Shown piece by piece: positions 51,570 to 60,919 of a stretch of 64,000 nt of DNA. How positions within the stretch are numbered: position 1 is the first letter of the stretch; every line of letters starts with the position of its first letter. The DNA is from [Eubacterium] infirmum. GTDB lineage: Bacteria; Bacillota; Clostridia; Peptostreptococcales; Anaerovoracaceae. Under the pieces are notes generated by a model that saw only the letters and a program-made list of their open reading frames with translations, made no database searches and had not been told where the DNA came from. The stretch is taken from contig UGGN01000001.1 in assembly GCA_900450455.1 (NCBI GenBank), positions 744,001-808,000 of the forward strand, written 5' to 3'. A program made the translations under genes and the position numbers.

Positions 51570-52844
51570 ATGAATAATTTTAAAGTTGAAGCTATAGATA
51601 TTCTAGAGCTCGCTAAGGAGGCGGATGAACTTTTTTCAGGTGGTGAAGCTGCGTGCAGCATCCAGAGGCGTCAATGCAAGCTTTTGGTAGATAAGCTAAG
51701 CAATAGCAACATGACGATTTCCGTCATAGGGCAGTTCAAAAGGGGAAAGAGTACCTTAAGCAACTGTATACTTGGGAAGAATTACATGCCCGTCGGAATA
51801 GTCCCGATTACCTCGGCAGTAACCAAAGTCGTCTACGGGAGACAGTCCGCAGAGGTTTGTTTTGAAAATGGTGAGGTTAGGCCTGTCGAGATAGATGATC
51901 TTTCTGCATATATAAGCGAGCAGGAGAACGCTCAAAATAAACTGGGAGTAAAGGAAGTTGTCATACACAGCGAGTCCGATTTTCTGAAGAACGGAATCAC
52001 ATATGTTGACACACCGGGAGTCGGTTCTTTTCATAAGAACAATACTGAGGTCGCATACGATTATATGAAGGAGAGCGATGCGGTAATATTCTTACTCTCA
52101 GTAGATAGCCCGATAAATCAAATAGAGATAGATTTTTTGCAGAGTACCAAGGAATACGCAGGAAAATTCTACTTCGCCGTAAACAAAATTGATACGGTGA
52201 GCGCGGGGGATTTGGAGGCGTATACGGGGTACTGTGCAGGTCTTTTGAGCGAGATAATGGAAACAAGTGCGATAAAGCTAATGCCTGTCAGTGCCAAAAC
52301 CGGCGAGGGGGTAGAAGCGTTAAAGTCTGCTATCTTAAGGGACTTGAGTGCCTCGATAAGGGAAATTATGCAGGAGTCAACGAGAAAGAAACTGATAGAT
52401 ATAATCGGATCTGCACTTAAGGAACTTCAGTTTTACAGAAGTGCAATGTCCATGCCATACGAGGAGCTTGATAAAAATTTTGCTGAGCTTTCGGACTTCA
52501 TGAACGAACGAATAGCAGGTGCAGAGGAGCATGTAGGGATGTTTGCCTTGAGGCTGAACGAACTTAGACTTCGCATATCAAAGAAGATATTTGAGCTCTT
52601 TGATATAGAGTACAGCTTTGATATAGAGGAACTTCCTGCAGGACTTAGCAATATGTCAAAAGAGGAATATCTACAACGGGTTAAGGAATTGTGTGACGAT
52701 ATGCAGGGAAAGCTTTCGGCAGTGCTTTTATATAAAGAGGATAATGCTTATGCGGTAATTAGAAGGATAGAGGATACAAATAAGCTTACTCGTCGTTTGC
52801 GCTCGCTGAAAAATAGAGTTGAGAGATCTGCACTTAAATATTAA
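51570..52844 (+). CDS. Dynamin-family GTPase-like protein
   Basis: A protein of 424 residues. The GTPase domain has a P-loop GQFKRGKST at 54-62, a switch I Thr in VPITSAVTKV, a G3 motif DTPGVGS near residue 148, and a G4-like NKID near residue 210. The C-terminal half is helical with coiled-coil character. This is the plan of bacterial dynamin-like proteins that act at membranes, but the protein is short compared with 600-1200 residues and has no membrane segment. The ATG at 51570 has AGGAG 11 bases upstream; a GTG at 51531 is less likely. Confidence 0.85.
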   Translation: MNNFKVEAIDILELAKEADELFSGGEAACSIQRRQCKLLVDKLSNSNMTISVIGQFKRGKSTLSNCILGKNYMPVGIVPITSAVTKVVYGRQSAEVCFENGEVRPVEIDDLSAYISEQENAQNKLGVKEVVIHSESDFLKNGITYVDTPGVGSFHKNNTEVAYDYMKESDAVIFLLSVDSPINQIEIDFLQSTKEYAGKFYFAVNKIDTVSAGDLEAYTGYCAGLLSEIMETSAIKLMPVSAKTGEGVEALKSAILRDLSASIREIMQESTRKKLIDIIGSALKELQFYRSAMSMPYEELDKNFAELSDFMNERIAGAEEHVGMFALRLNELRLRISKKIFELFDIEYSFDIEELPAGLSNMSKEEYLQRVKELCDDMQGKLSAVLLYKEDNAYAVIRRIEDTNKLTRRLRSLKNRVERSALKY

Positions 52845-52907
52845 CGGTTAGACACAACAAAAGATAAGATTAATTGGAAAAAACCACAAAGTATTTACAA
52901 AAACTTT

Positions 52908-52936
52908 TGCAAAGTAAAGTGTTTTGTGGTAGAATA
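52908..52936 (+). promoter_or_regulatory. Promoter of the opp operon
   Basis: TTGCAA at 52908-52913, a 17-base spacer and TAGAAT at 52931-52936. The transcript would carry a leader of about 175 bases before oppB. Confidence 0.65.
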
Positions 52937-52939
52937 AAA

Positions 52940-53040
52940 TTCGCTTTTATTTTTTCAACGGTTTTGAGCGCAATATGTGATGAAGAAGTGATTAAATTTT
53001 GTTGAAAAAGCTCATAAATGAACGTTTTTTATTGCGAATC
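52940..53040 (+). promoter_or_regulatory. Nested inverted repeats in the opp leader
   Basis: ATTCGC at 52940-52945 pairs with GCGAAT at 53035-53040, and inside this TTTTTCAAC at 52952-52960 pairs with GTTGAAAAA at 53002-53010. The leader could fold into a two-level structure. It fits no riboswitch class that I know, and A+T-richness makes chance pairing possible. Confidence 0.35.
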
Positions 53041-53118
53041 AAGGCAAAATAGGTTATTATAAAAGTTAACCAGAAGATGTGAAAAATAAGCAAACCAAAA
53101 GGAAAAGGTGATGAAATA

Positions 53119-54048
53119 ATGAATTCAAGGACTTTGCTCTATATTCTGAAGAGAATATTAATCGCAATTGTGACCGTTTGGGTTGTAATCACTATTACTT
53201 TTTTTGTAATGAGATTAGTTCCGGGCGGTCCGTTCATAGGAGAAAAGGCAACTTCTGCAGAAGTAAGAGCTCAATTAGAGTCTAAATACGGGCTTGATAA
53301 ACCTGTTATGGAGCAGTACACGACATATCTGAAAGGTATTGTTACTCAGTTTGACTTCGGTCCTTCCCTAAAGCAGAGAGGACGTCAGGTAATAGACGTG
53401 CTTGCTGATGGATTTGCAGTATCAGCAAAACTAGGTATTACGGCAGCTATATTTGCTTTGATATTAGGTGTAGGGCTTGGTGCCGTGGCGGCGCTGAAGA
53501 GAAACAAGCTGGTGGATAAGTTTATCATGGTTTTGACAACGGCTATGGTATCCATGCCGTCGTTCATAATGGGTATTTTTTTACTCATGCTGTTTTCAAT
53601 CAAACTCGGAGTGCTTCCGGCAAATGGAGATGCAGAGGGGGGCTTGATTCTTCCCGTTGTGACTTTGATGTTATATCCTATGGCATATATAACACGTTTG
53701 ACGCGTTCATCAATGCTTGATGTTTTGGGTCAAGACTATATTCGTACAGCAAAGGCTAAGGGTGTTTCGAACCGTGATATCATTTTGAAACATGCGCTTA
53801 AGAACTCTCTTATCCCTGTAATCACATACTTTGGACCTATGCTGGCATATATCGTTACAGGGTCACTTGTTGTTGAGAAGATATTCGCAGTGCCGGGTAT
53901 CGGACGAGCATTCGTAAATAGTATAACAGGTCGTGATTACCCTTTGATTATGGGTACAACGATCATACTAGCTGCACTCATTGTAATAATGAACCTTGTC
54001 AGCGATATACTTTACAAGATTGCAGATCCACGTATCACTTTAGAATAG
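53119..54048 (+). CDS. oppB: Oligopeptide ABC transporter permease OppB
   Basis: An inner-membrane permease of 309 residues with six helices and the conserved cytoplasmic loop DYIRTAKAKGVSNRDIILKHAL near residue 210 that docks to the ATPases. The start has an RRILIAIVTVWVV membrane helix and VPGGPF, common to the DppB/OppB family. It heads an operon of five genes with short spacing. Substrate range (oligopeptides) follows from family. Confidence 0.95.
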   Translation: MNSRTLLYILKRILIAIVTVWVVITITFFVMRLVPGGPFIGEKATSAEVRAQLESKYGLDKPVMEQYTTYLKGIVTQFDFGPSLKQRGRQVIDVLADGFAVSAKLGITAAIFALILGVGLGAVAALKRNKLVDKFIMVLTTAMVSMPSFIMGIFLLMLFSIKLGVLPANGDAEGGLILPVVTLMLYPMAYITRLTRSSMLDVLGQDYIRTAKAKGVSNRDIILKHALKNSLIPVITYFGPMLAYIVTGSLVVEKIFAVPGIGRAFVNSITGRDYPLIMGTTIILAALIVIMNLVSDILYKIADPRITLE

Positions 54049-54058
54049 AGAGGGCACA

Positions 54059-55123
54059 ATGGATAATATTACAAATAAGTTAAGTATGCATGTAGATATG
54101 AATAATTTCATACCTGCTACGCCTGAGGAAAAGGCATATATGGTGCAGATGCGTGAGTCATCCACATTCTTTAAGGATGGTGTTAAGCGTCTTGTTAAGA
54201 ATAAGGTTGCTCTTGTCAGTCTTATTATAATAGTAGTTATAACCTTGGCAGCTCTAGTACTTCCGGTATTTTGGCCATATTCATATGATGCACAGTTAGG
54301 CGTAAAAAAGGGAGAACCGGTAGATTCGAGCTACAACAATATTCCTCCTATGGAGTACGGCAGAACTGAGAAGATGAAGATAAGCCAGGGAGACAAGGTC
54401 TTTCCTCATATATTCGGTACAGATGAACGCGGAAGAGATTACTTTATCCGTGTGGTATATGGAACAAGAATTTCACTTGCGGTAGGTTTTTTTGCAAGTA
54501 TCATAGTTTTAGTAATCGGTATGACAATCGGTTCTATCGCAGGATATGTCGGTGGCAAAGTTGACATGATTCTGATGAGAATGGTAGATGTAATATATTC
54601 GCTTCCTGATATGCTTATGGTTATACTCTTAGCCTCGGTACTGAAGGTAGCGCTTGGTAATGTTTTAGATGGTACCATACTTGAGAAAATCGGAAGCAAT
54701 ATCGTCAGTCTTTTCGTCGTATTCGCTTTGCTATATTGGGTATCGATGGCAAGACTTATCAGAGGTCAGATTCTGTCACTAAGAGAGCAGGAGTATGTTC
54801 TTGCAGCTCAGGCAACAGGAGCTAAGCCCGGTTGGATTATCAAGAAACATCTGATACCTAACTGTATCAGCGTTATCATAATATCGACGGCACTACAGAT
54901 TCCAAGTGCTATATTCACAGAGAGCTTCCTCTCGTTCCTAGGACTCGGTGTTAACGCACCAATGCCTTCACTTGGTTCTTTAGCTGCGGATGCTCTTAAC
55001 GGAATTTCATCATATCCGTCGCATTTGATTATTCCGGCAATAGTTATTTCTTTAATCGTACTTTCGCTAAACCTATTCGGTGACGGATTGCGCGACGCAT
55101 TTGATCCTAAGCTAAACGCTTAA
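54059..55123 (+). CDS. oppC: Oligopeptide ABC transporter permease OppC
   Basis: The second permease, 354 residues, with an N-terminal cytoplasmic tail, a first helix at about 55-80, a large loop with the FGTDERGRDYFIRVVYGTR block and a C-terminal permease domain. It carries the EAA-type loop REQEYVLAAQATGAKPGWII near residue 240. It follows oppB by ten bases and precedes oppD by 14. The tail of about 50 residues is slightly longer than usual. Confidence 0.95.
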   Translation: MDNITNKLSMHVDMNNFIPATPEEKAYMVQMRESSTFFKDGVKRLVKNKVALVSLIIIVVITLAALVLPVFWPYSYDAQLGVKKGEPVDSSYNNIPPMEYGRTEKMKISQGDKVFPHIFGTDERGRDYFIRVVYGTRISLAVGFFASIIVLVIGMTIGSIAGYVGGKVDMILMRMVDVIYSLPDMLMVILLASVLKVALGNVLDGTILEKIGSNIVSLFVVFALLYWVSMARLIRGQILSLREQEYVLAAQATGAKPGWIIKKHLIPNCISVIIISTALQIPSAIFTESFLSFLGLGVNAPMPSLGSLAADALNGISSYPSHLIIPAIVISLIVLSLNLFGDGLRDAFDPKLNA

Positions 55124-55137
55124 GAGAGGAGTATAAA

Positions 55138-56181
55138 ATGGCTTTATTAGAAGTAAAAGATTTACATACATCCTTTTTTACAGATGCAGGCGAGGTCAAA
55201 GCAGTAAACGGTGTTTCTTTCAATTTGGAACGCGGTAAAGTTTTGGGAATCGTTGGAGAGTCAGGATCAGGTAAGTCGGTAACGGTTTACTCAGTGCTCC
55301 AAATTTTGGCATCTGCAGGCAAGATTGTCGGCGGGTCGGTCAAATTTGACGGACAGGAGCTTGTAGGCGCCGGCGAAAAAGTAATGAAGAACATAAGAGG
55401 TAATAAGATTTCAATTATATTCCAGGATCCTATGACCTCACTTAATCCAACATATACAGTAGGGCATCAGCTGATGGAGGCTATACTTCTACACACTGAT
55501 AGAGATAAGAAGCAGGCTTATGAGAGAGCGGTTGAGATGCTCAAACTCGTAAATGTAAATGATCCAGAGAAACGTATGAAACAGTATCCGTTTGAGTTCT
55601 CAGGTGGAATGCGTCAGCGTGTAATGATAGCTATGGCACTGGCATGTGAGCCGGATATTCTGATAGCCGACGAACCGACAACAGCTCTTGACGTTACAAT
55701 TCAGGCTCAGATTCTTGAGCTTATGAAGGACCTGCAAGAGCAGCTGGGAATGGCAATTATAATGATTACGCATGATCTTGGAGTTGTAGCTCAGATGTGC
55801 GACGAGGTTGTCGTAATGTATGCCGGTTCGTACTGTGAGAGAGGAACTGCTGAGGAAATTTTCTACAATCCTAAGCATGAATACACTAAGGGGCTCCTAA
55901 ATTCAATACCGAATGTAAGTAATCTCGGGCAGAAATTGCAGCCTATCTCGGGCACACCGATAGACCTTTTGAATCTACCGAAGGGATGTCCATTCGCTCC
56001 GAGATGTGAAAATGCGATGAAAATTTGTATTTCAGAGGCGCCTGAGAGCATGGATATAAACTCAGAACATAAGGCATCATGTTGGATGAATGTCAAAGAG
56101 AAGTTGGAGAATGGCGAGCCTGTAAGCCTAGGTGAGACCACAGCTCCAATTGAGGAGAAAGGCGGTGCAGATAATGAGTGA
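55138..56181 (+). CDS. oppD: Oligopeptide ABC transporter ATPase OppD
   Basis: An ATPase of 347 residues with Walker A ([10 protein letters not shown], near residue 38), signature FSGGMRQR (about 155), Walker [13 protein letters not shown] (about 176) and the C-terminal oligopeptide-family region [13 protein letters not shown], whose Cys residues may hold an Fe-S cluster in relatives. AGAGGAG precedes the ATG. It pairs with OppF as a heterodimer. Confidence 0.96.
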   Translation: MALLEVKDLHTSFFTDAGEVKAVNGVSFNLERGKVLGIVGESGSGKSVTVYSVLQILASAGKIVGGSVKFDGQELVGAGEKVMKNIRGNKISIIFQDPMTSLNPTYTVGHQLMEAILLHTDRDKKQAYERAVEMLKLVNVNDPEKRMKQYPFEFSGGMRQRVMIAMALACEPDILIADEPTTALDVTIQAQILELMKDLQEQLGMAIIMITHDLGVVAQMCDEVVVMYAGSYCERGTAEEIFYNPKHEYTKGLLNSIPNVSNLGQKLQPISGTPIDLLNLPKGCPFAPRCENAMKICISEAPESMDINSEHKASCWMNVKEKLENGEPVSLGETTAPIEEKGGADNE

Positions 56182-57166
56182 TAATATCAAAACAGAACAG
56201 CCGCTTATTCAGGTAAAGAACCTAAAGCAGTACTTTGACATAAACATGGGATGGTTCAAAAGAAAACCACTCAAGGCGGTTGATGATGTAAGTTTCAATA
56301 TAAATAAAGGTGAAACACTTGGACTTGTTGGTGAGTCAGGTTGCGGAAAGACAACTGTGGGTAGAACGATACTTCACCTTTACAAGCCTACATCAGGAGA
56401 AGTCATATATAACGGAAATGCGATTAAGACAAAGGCAGACATCAAGAAGTTTAGGGAAAAAGCGACTATGGTGTTTCAGGACCCATATTCCTCTCTGAAC
56501 CCAAGGATGACAGTATCTGATATAATCGGAGAGCCTTTGGACGTACATAAGCTGTATGAGAATAAGAAAGAAAGAGAAGAAAAGATTCTTGAGCTGATGG
56601 ATCATGTCGGACTTAACAGCGAACATGCAGCTAGATATGCTCATGAGTTTTCAGGTGGACAGAGACAGCGTATAGGTATTGCCAGATCTTTAGCTGTAAA
56701 CCCTGACTTTATCGTCTGTGACGAACCGGTTTCAGCTCTGGACGTATCGATTCAAGCTCAGGTAATTAATATGTTTGATGAGCTTCAGGACAAGCTGGGA
56801 CTAACATATTTGTTCATAGCACATGACCTGCTCGTTGTTAGACATATAAGCGATAGAATCGCAGTGATGTATATAGGAAAGATGGTAGAGCTTGCCGATG
56901 CAGAGTCAATCTACACAAGGCCGCTCCACCCATATTCACAGTCCTTGCTTTCGGCAGTTCCGGTACCGGATCCAAAGATAGCCAGGGCAAATAAGCGTAT
57001 AGTTCTTAAGGGCGATATTCCGAGTCCTCTCAACGCACCTTCAGGATGCCCATTCCGAACAAGGTGTCAGTATGCGAAGCCAATATGTGCTGAGCAGGTA
57101 CCTGAATTCCAGGAAGTTGAGAAGGGACATTTTGTCGCATGTCACAGAGTTAAGGAGATTAACTAA
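56174..57166 (+). CDS. oppF: Oligopeptide ABC transporter ATPase OppF
   Basis: The second ATPase, 330 residues, with Walker A GESGCGKTTVG, signature EFSGGQRQRIG, Walker B FIVCDEPVSALD and SGCPFRTRCQYA at the C-terminus. The ATG at 56174 overlaps the oppD stop by eight bases and gives the expected start ahead of LIQVKNLKQYF; a longer frame to 56132 lies inside oppD. Confidence 0.95.
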   Translation: MSDNIKTEQPLIQVKNLKQYFDINMGWFKRKPLKAVDDVSFNINKGETLGLVGESGCGKTTVGRTILHLYKPTSGEVIYNGNAIKTKADIKKFREKATMVFQDPYSSLNPRMTVSDIIGEPLDVHKLYENKKEREEKILELMDHVGLNSEHAARYAHEFSGGQRQRIGIARSLAVNPDFIVCDEPVSALDVSIQAQVINMFDELQDKLGLTYLFIAHDLLVVRHISDRIAVMYIGKMVELADAESIYTRPLHPYSQSLLSAVPVPDPKIARANKRIVLKGDIPSPLNAPSGCPFRTRCQYAKPICAEQVPEFQEVEKGHFVACHRVKEIN

Positions 57167-57238
57167 TCTGTGAATCACTTGTTGGCTTAGGACCAAAGTC
57201 CTTGCTATAAAACATTTCATTGAAAAGGAGAAAGAATC

Positions 57239-59068
57239 ATGAAGAAGCAACACATGAAAAAAGCCCTTGTATCGGCTCTAGCTTTTGTCATGGTATTTGG
57301 ACTCGCAGCTTGCGGTAGCAAATCCGACAAAAAGTCAAAGCACGATGCTGACACGATCTCGGTCTGCATAGCTTCGGAACCGGAAACAATGGACCCGGCC
57401 AGAAACTCAACAGTTGATGGCGGAACAATGACTTTGCATTTATTCTCGGGACTTGCAAAGTGGGACACTGACAAGAACGGCAAACCTGTTCTAAAAGCTG
57501 ATATGGCAGAGAAGTTAGTTGATCCGGTAAAGAACGATGATGGCACCTATACTTACACATACAAGATAAGAAAAGGTGCTAAGTGGTCTGATGGTAAGCC
57601 TGTTACAGCGCACGACTTCGCATTCGCATGGAATCGTGCAGCATCAAGAGAGCTCGCAGCTGATTACTCAAACATGTTCCAGATTATCAAGGGTTATGAT
57701 GATATCTGGCCGGGAGAAGGCAAGGAAGCTGTAGAAGGTGCAAAGCTTGATGTTACAGCAACTGATGACAACACACTTAAGGTTGTTGTTAAGAACAAGG
57801 TTTCATACTGGAACGAGCTTCTTGCATTCCCTACATATCTTCCTGTAAGAGAGGATATCGTAAGCGATGAGTCATGGGCAACATCACCTAAGAAGTACGT
57901 TTCAAACGGTGCATACAAGCTAAAAGAGTGGAAGCACAATAGCTTAATCGTACTTGAAAAGAACGAAAACTACATCGATAAGAAGAATATCACAATGAAG
58001 ACAATCAAGTTCTATCTGTCAGATGATACAAACAACATGCTGACGAACTTCAAGAACGGCGATTGGCAGATGATTGACTCTATGCCAACAAATGAAATGG
58101 ACAGCCTGAAGAAGGAATACAAGGATGAATTCCATGTAGCAGATCAGCTTGGTACATATTACATGGCATGGAATATTAACAAGAGAATACTTCCTGAGGA
58201 CTCAACTCTGACAGGAGTTGAAGCTGAGAAGGCTCAGGCAGAGATTCGTCAGGCAATCAGCCTAATGATCGACCGTCAGTATATCGTAGATGAAATCGGT
58301 AAGGCTGACCAGATTCCTGCTTCTACATTCGTCGCTAAGGCATTGAAAGAGCCGGATGGAAAGAGCTTCGCATCAAAGGCGGGAACAAGCAAGGATTATG
58401 AAGGTTACTATGATGCATCTTCAAAAGCAGTTAAGAAGAACTACAAGAAGGCTATCGAAATCCTGAAGAAGTACTATAAGTATGATGAGAAGTCAGGCAA
58501 GTTTACAAACTTCCCAACGCTCACATATCTATACAACACAGATGATGCACACAAGGCAATCGGAGAATATATCCAGTCTGCACTTGGCAACGCAGGCATC
58601 AAGCTAAACCTTGAGAATCAGGAGTGGGCTACGTTCCTGACAACACGTAAGGCAGGAGATTTCACAATTTCACGTAACGGTTGGGTTGCAGACTATAACG
58701 ATCCTACAACATTCCTCGAGCTATGGCAGACCAACTCAGGAAATAACGACATTCAGTTCGGTAGAGCGGAGCACGCAGGTCTAGCTATGTATGACCTTGA
58801 TCTGACAAAGCTCGGTAAGGATATCAATGTTAAGAACGGTACATGGGCTCAGACATTCGATGTACTGATCGATACAATCAAGACAACATCAGACGACAAG
58901 GTTCGTTACAAGATGATGCACAAGGCAGAAGATCTACTTATGAGTACAGGTTGTATCACACCTCTGTACCACTATACAGATCCATATATGCTCGACAAGG
59001 ATGTAAAGGGATTCTACAAGACTCCACTTGGATTCACATTCTTCTGGCACTGCACATATGAAAATTAA
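57239..59068 (+). CDS. oppA: Oligopeptide-binding lipoprotein OppA
   Basis: A substrate-binding lipoprotein of 609 residues, SBP family 5. The signal sequence ends in LAAC with lipidated Cys25, then a charged linker. The mature part has the family start SEPETMDPARNST and the IRKGAKWSDGKPVTAHDFAFAW block near residue 115. It captures peptides outside the cell for OppBCDF. It is 72 bases after oppF and ends before a terminator. Codon choice is strongly biased, as expected for a highly expressed gene. Confidence 0.95.
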   Translation: MKKQHMKKALVSALAFVMVFGLAACGSKSDKKSKHDADTISVCIASEPETMDPARNSTVDGGTMTLHLFSGLAKWDTDKNGKPVLKADMAEKLVDPVKNDDGTYTYTYKIRKGAKWSDGKPVTAHDFAFAWNRAASRELAADYSNMFQIIKGYDDIWPGEGKEAVEGAKLDVTATDDNTLKVVVKNKVSYWNELLAFPTYLPVREDIVSDESWATSPKKYVSNGAYKLKEWKHNSLIVLEKNENYIDKKNITMKTIKFYLSDDTNNMLTNFKNGDWQMIDSMPTNEMDSLKKEYKDEFHVADQLGTYYMAWNINKRILPEDSTLTGVEAEKAQAEIRQAISLMIDRQYIVDEIGKADQIPASTFVAKALKEPDGKSFASKAGTSKDYEGYYDASSKAVKKNYKKAIEILKKYYKYDEKSGKFTNFPTLTYLYNTDDAHKAIGEYIQSALGNAGIKLNLENQEWATFLTTRKAGDFTISRNGWVADYNDPTTFLELWQTNSGNNDIQFGRAEHAGLAMYDLDLTKLGKDINVKNGTWAQTFDVLIDTIKTTSDDKVRYKMMHKAEDLLMSTGCITPLYHYTDPYMLDKDVKGFYKTPLGFTFFWHCTYEN

Positions 59069-59087
59069 GCTCGATATAGAGTGATTT

Positions 59088-59114
59088 AAGAGTCGGTTTT
59101 ATACCGGCTCTTTT
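59088..59114 (+). terminator. Terminator of the opp operon
   Basis: AAGAGTCGG pairs with CCGGCTCTT around a short loop with a T-run. It ends four bases before the -35 element of the next promoter. Confidence 0.85.
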
Positions 59115-59117
59115 GTA

Positions 59118-59146
59118 TTGACAGAAAGGGCATGCTTTGGTAGAAT
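59118..59146 (+). promoter_or_regulatory. Promoter of the thi operon
   Basis: Consensus TTGACA at 59118-59123, a 17-base spacer and TAGAAT at 59141-59146. Confidence 0.75.
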
Positions 59147-59160
59147 TTTCATAGAGTGTG

Positions 59161-59215
59161 AGAGACCACACGAAGGGGTGCACCACCTTGGGTGTACGTC
59201 TTTGTGTGGTCTTTT
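59161..59215 (+). terminator. Leader hairpin with T-run before thiS, possible attenuator
   Basis: An 11-pair outer stem (59161-59171 with 59204-59214, containing GACCACAC/GTGTGGTC) and a seven-pair inner stem (GTGCACC with GGTGTAC) lie right at the predicted transcript start, and a T-run follows. It would stop most transcripts before thiS unless relieved. It lacks the conserved TPP-riboswitch segments CTGAGA and ACCTGA. Confidence 0.6.
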
Positions 59216-59251
59216 GCTTTAGTATTAATAGGAGTATTAATAGGAGACATT

Positions 59252-59446
59252 ATGAAGCTTAATGGAGAAAAAATTGAATTTAGGGAAGGCATGACAGTGA
59301 GCGAACTTGTAGTTGAGATGGGATTTTCGGAGGCTATGGTGGCAGTTGAACTTAATCTTGATATTCTGCCTAGAGATAGTTTTTCAAGCACTGTACTCAA
59401 AGAAAATGATTGCATTGAAGTTGTTAGATTTGTCGGAGGTGGATGA
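59252..59446 (+). CDS. thiS: Thiamine biosynthesis sulfur-carrier ThiS
   Basis: A ubiquitin-like protein of 64 residues. Its C-terminal Gly is adenylated by ThiF and thiocarboxylated to deliver sulfur for the thiazole ring. It ends VRFVGGG, one Gly more than the usual GG. The ATG at 59252 has AGGAG six bases upstream; a 12-base unit (GTATTAATAGGA) is tandemly repeated just before it, so two ribosome sites exist. thiF overlaps its stop by four bases. Confidence 0.93.
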   Translation: MKLNGEKIEFREGMTVSELVVEMGFSEAMVAVELNLDILPRDSFSSTVLKENDCIEVVRFVGGG

Positions 59447-60126
59447 TGCAAAATGAGCATTTTATAGACGAAAAGGCGTATCCGAGCGAGGCTGAGTTTG
59501 ATGCGGTGAAAGATGAGCGTTTTTCTCCATATATCTACGAGAAATTGAAGAACTCTAAGGTGGCGATTGCCGGGCTTGGCGGTCTTGGTTCGCATATAGC
59601 AGTCATGCTTGCAAGGAGTGGAGTAGGACATCTTCACCTTGTGGACTTTGACAGGGTGGAACTGAGCAATCTTAACAGACAGGTCTATACCGTGGATGAG
59701 CTCGGTATGCTCAAGACGGAGGCTTTGAAGGGGATTCTACTAAAAATCAATCCATATATAAATGTAAGCTATAAAAATGTTAAGGTTTACAAAGATAATA
59801 TAAAGCCTGTGTTTAACGGGTTTGGGTTGGTATGTGAGGCCTTTGACGACCCGGAGGCCAAAGCTATGCTCGTAGGTGAACTTCTGTCAAATGGTGGAAG
59901 AACAATCATCGTCTCCGGAAGCGGTATGGCCGGCTACGGTGATGCAAACGATATAAAAACGGAGAAGAAGATGTCCGGACTTTACTTGTGCGGTGACGGA
60001 AAGAGCGATGCTTATGAAGGAGTTGGACTCATGGCACCGCGTGTGATGGTGTGTGCCGGACATCAGGCAAATATGATAGTGAGACTTATTTTAGGCGAAG
60101 AACAGGAAAGGACTGGTAAGCTATGA
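59443..60126 (+). CDS. thiF: Sulfur-carrier adenylyltransferase ThiF (family 2)
   Basis: An E1-like enzyme of 227 residues that adenylates ThiS. The nucleotide fold has [20 protein letters not shown] near residue 42, the Asp/Arg set lies in [13 protein letters not shown], and [10 protein letters not shown] follows. It is short (no C-terminal zinc module of the large MoeB type), as in the ThiF family 2 of anaerobes. Overlaps of four bases with thiS and thiG indicate tight coupling. Confidence 0.92.
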   Translation: MMQNEHFIDEKAYPSEAEFDAVKDERFSPYIYEKLKNSKVAIAGLGGLGSHIAVMLARSGVGHLHLVDFDRVELSNLNRQVYTVDELGMLKTEALKGILLKINPYINVSYKNVKVYKDNIKPVFNGFGLVCEAFDDPEAKAMLVGELLSNGGRTIIVSGSGMAGYGDANDIKTEKKMSGLYLCGDGKSDAYEGVGLMAPRVMVCAGHQANMIVRLILGEEQERTGKL

Positions 60127-60902
60127 AGACAAACATGGATGGTGACAAGCTGATTATCGGCGGTTATGAGTTTAATTCAAGATTTATTTTAGGTTCAGGT
60201 AAGTATGATGTAGAGCTCATCAAGGCAGCGATTAAAGATGCAGGTGCTGAGATGATAACGCTGGCACTTAGGCGCGCAAACTCAAGCAGTGAGAACATTC
60301 TCGAGTATATTCCGGAGAATGTGACCTTGCTGCCGAACACTTCGGGGGCGAGGAATGCGGAGGAAGCTGTGAGGATAGCAAGGCTTGCGCGCGAGCTCGG
60401 ATGTGGTAACTTTGTTAAGATTGAGGTTATTAGGGATAGCAAATACCTTTTACCTGATAATCAGGAGACGATAAAGGCAACTGAAATACTTGCAAATGAC
60501 GGCTTTGTCGTTATGCCTTACATGTATCCGGACCTTAACGTGGCTAGGGATTTGGTTAATGCAGGAGCTTCCGCGATAATGCCGCTTGCTTCACCGATAG
60601 GATCGAATAGAGGTCTAGCGACAAAGGATTTCACACGGATTTTGATAGAGGAGATAGACCTTCCGATTATCGTTGATGCCGGAATCGGAAGTCCTTCTCA
60701 GGCATGTGAGGCCATGGAGATGGGAGCCGCTGCTATAATGGCAAACACAGCGATTGCGACATCAGGAGATATTACTGCAATGGCATCTGCTTTTGCTAAG
60801 GCGATAGAAGCAGGAAGGCTTGCATACCTCGCGGGGCTTGGCAGGGTTTTGGACAAGGGTGCATCTGCATCATCACCCCTTACAGGATTCTTGGCAGAGT
60901 AG
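60123..60902 (+). CDS. thiG: Thiazole synthase ThiG
   Basis: A TIM-barrel enzyme of 259 residues that assembles the thiazole from 1-deoxyxylulose 5-phosphate, ThiS-thiocarboxylate and dehydroglycine. It has FILGSGKY near residue 20, LALRRAN near 45, the Schiff-base Lys in [16 protein letters not shown] (about 99), [13 protein letters not shown] near 157 and [19 protein letters not shown] near 182. Full length. Confidence 0.96.
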   Translation: MKTNMDGDKLIIGGYEFNSRFILGSGKYDVELIKAAIKDAGAEMITLALRRANSSSENILEYIPENVTLLPNTSGARNAEEAVRIARLARELGCGNFVKIEVIRDSKYLLPDNQETIKATEILANDGFVVMPYMYPDLNVARDLVNAGASAIMPLASPIGSNRGLATKDFTRILIEEIDLPIIVDAGIGSPSQACEAMEMGAAAIMANTAIATSGDITAMASAFAKAIEAGRLAYLAGLGRVLDKGASASSPLTGFLAE

Positions 60903-60919
60903 CAGGAGGCAATTAAATA

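Noticed and set aside
59161-59215. TPP riboswitch before the thi operon
   Set aside because: The leader contains GGGGTGC, but the conserved CTGAGA and ACCTGA segments are missing and the space is too short. It is only a hairpin with a T-run.
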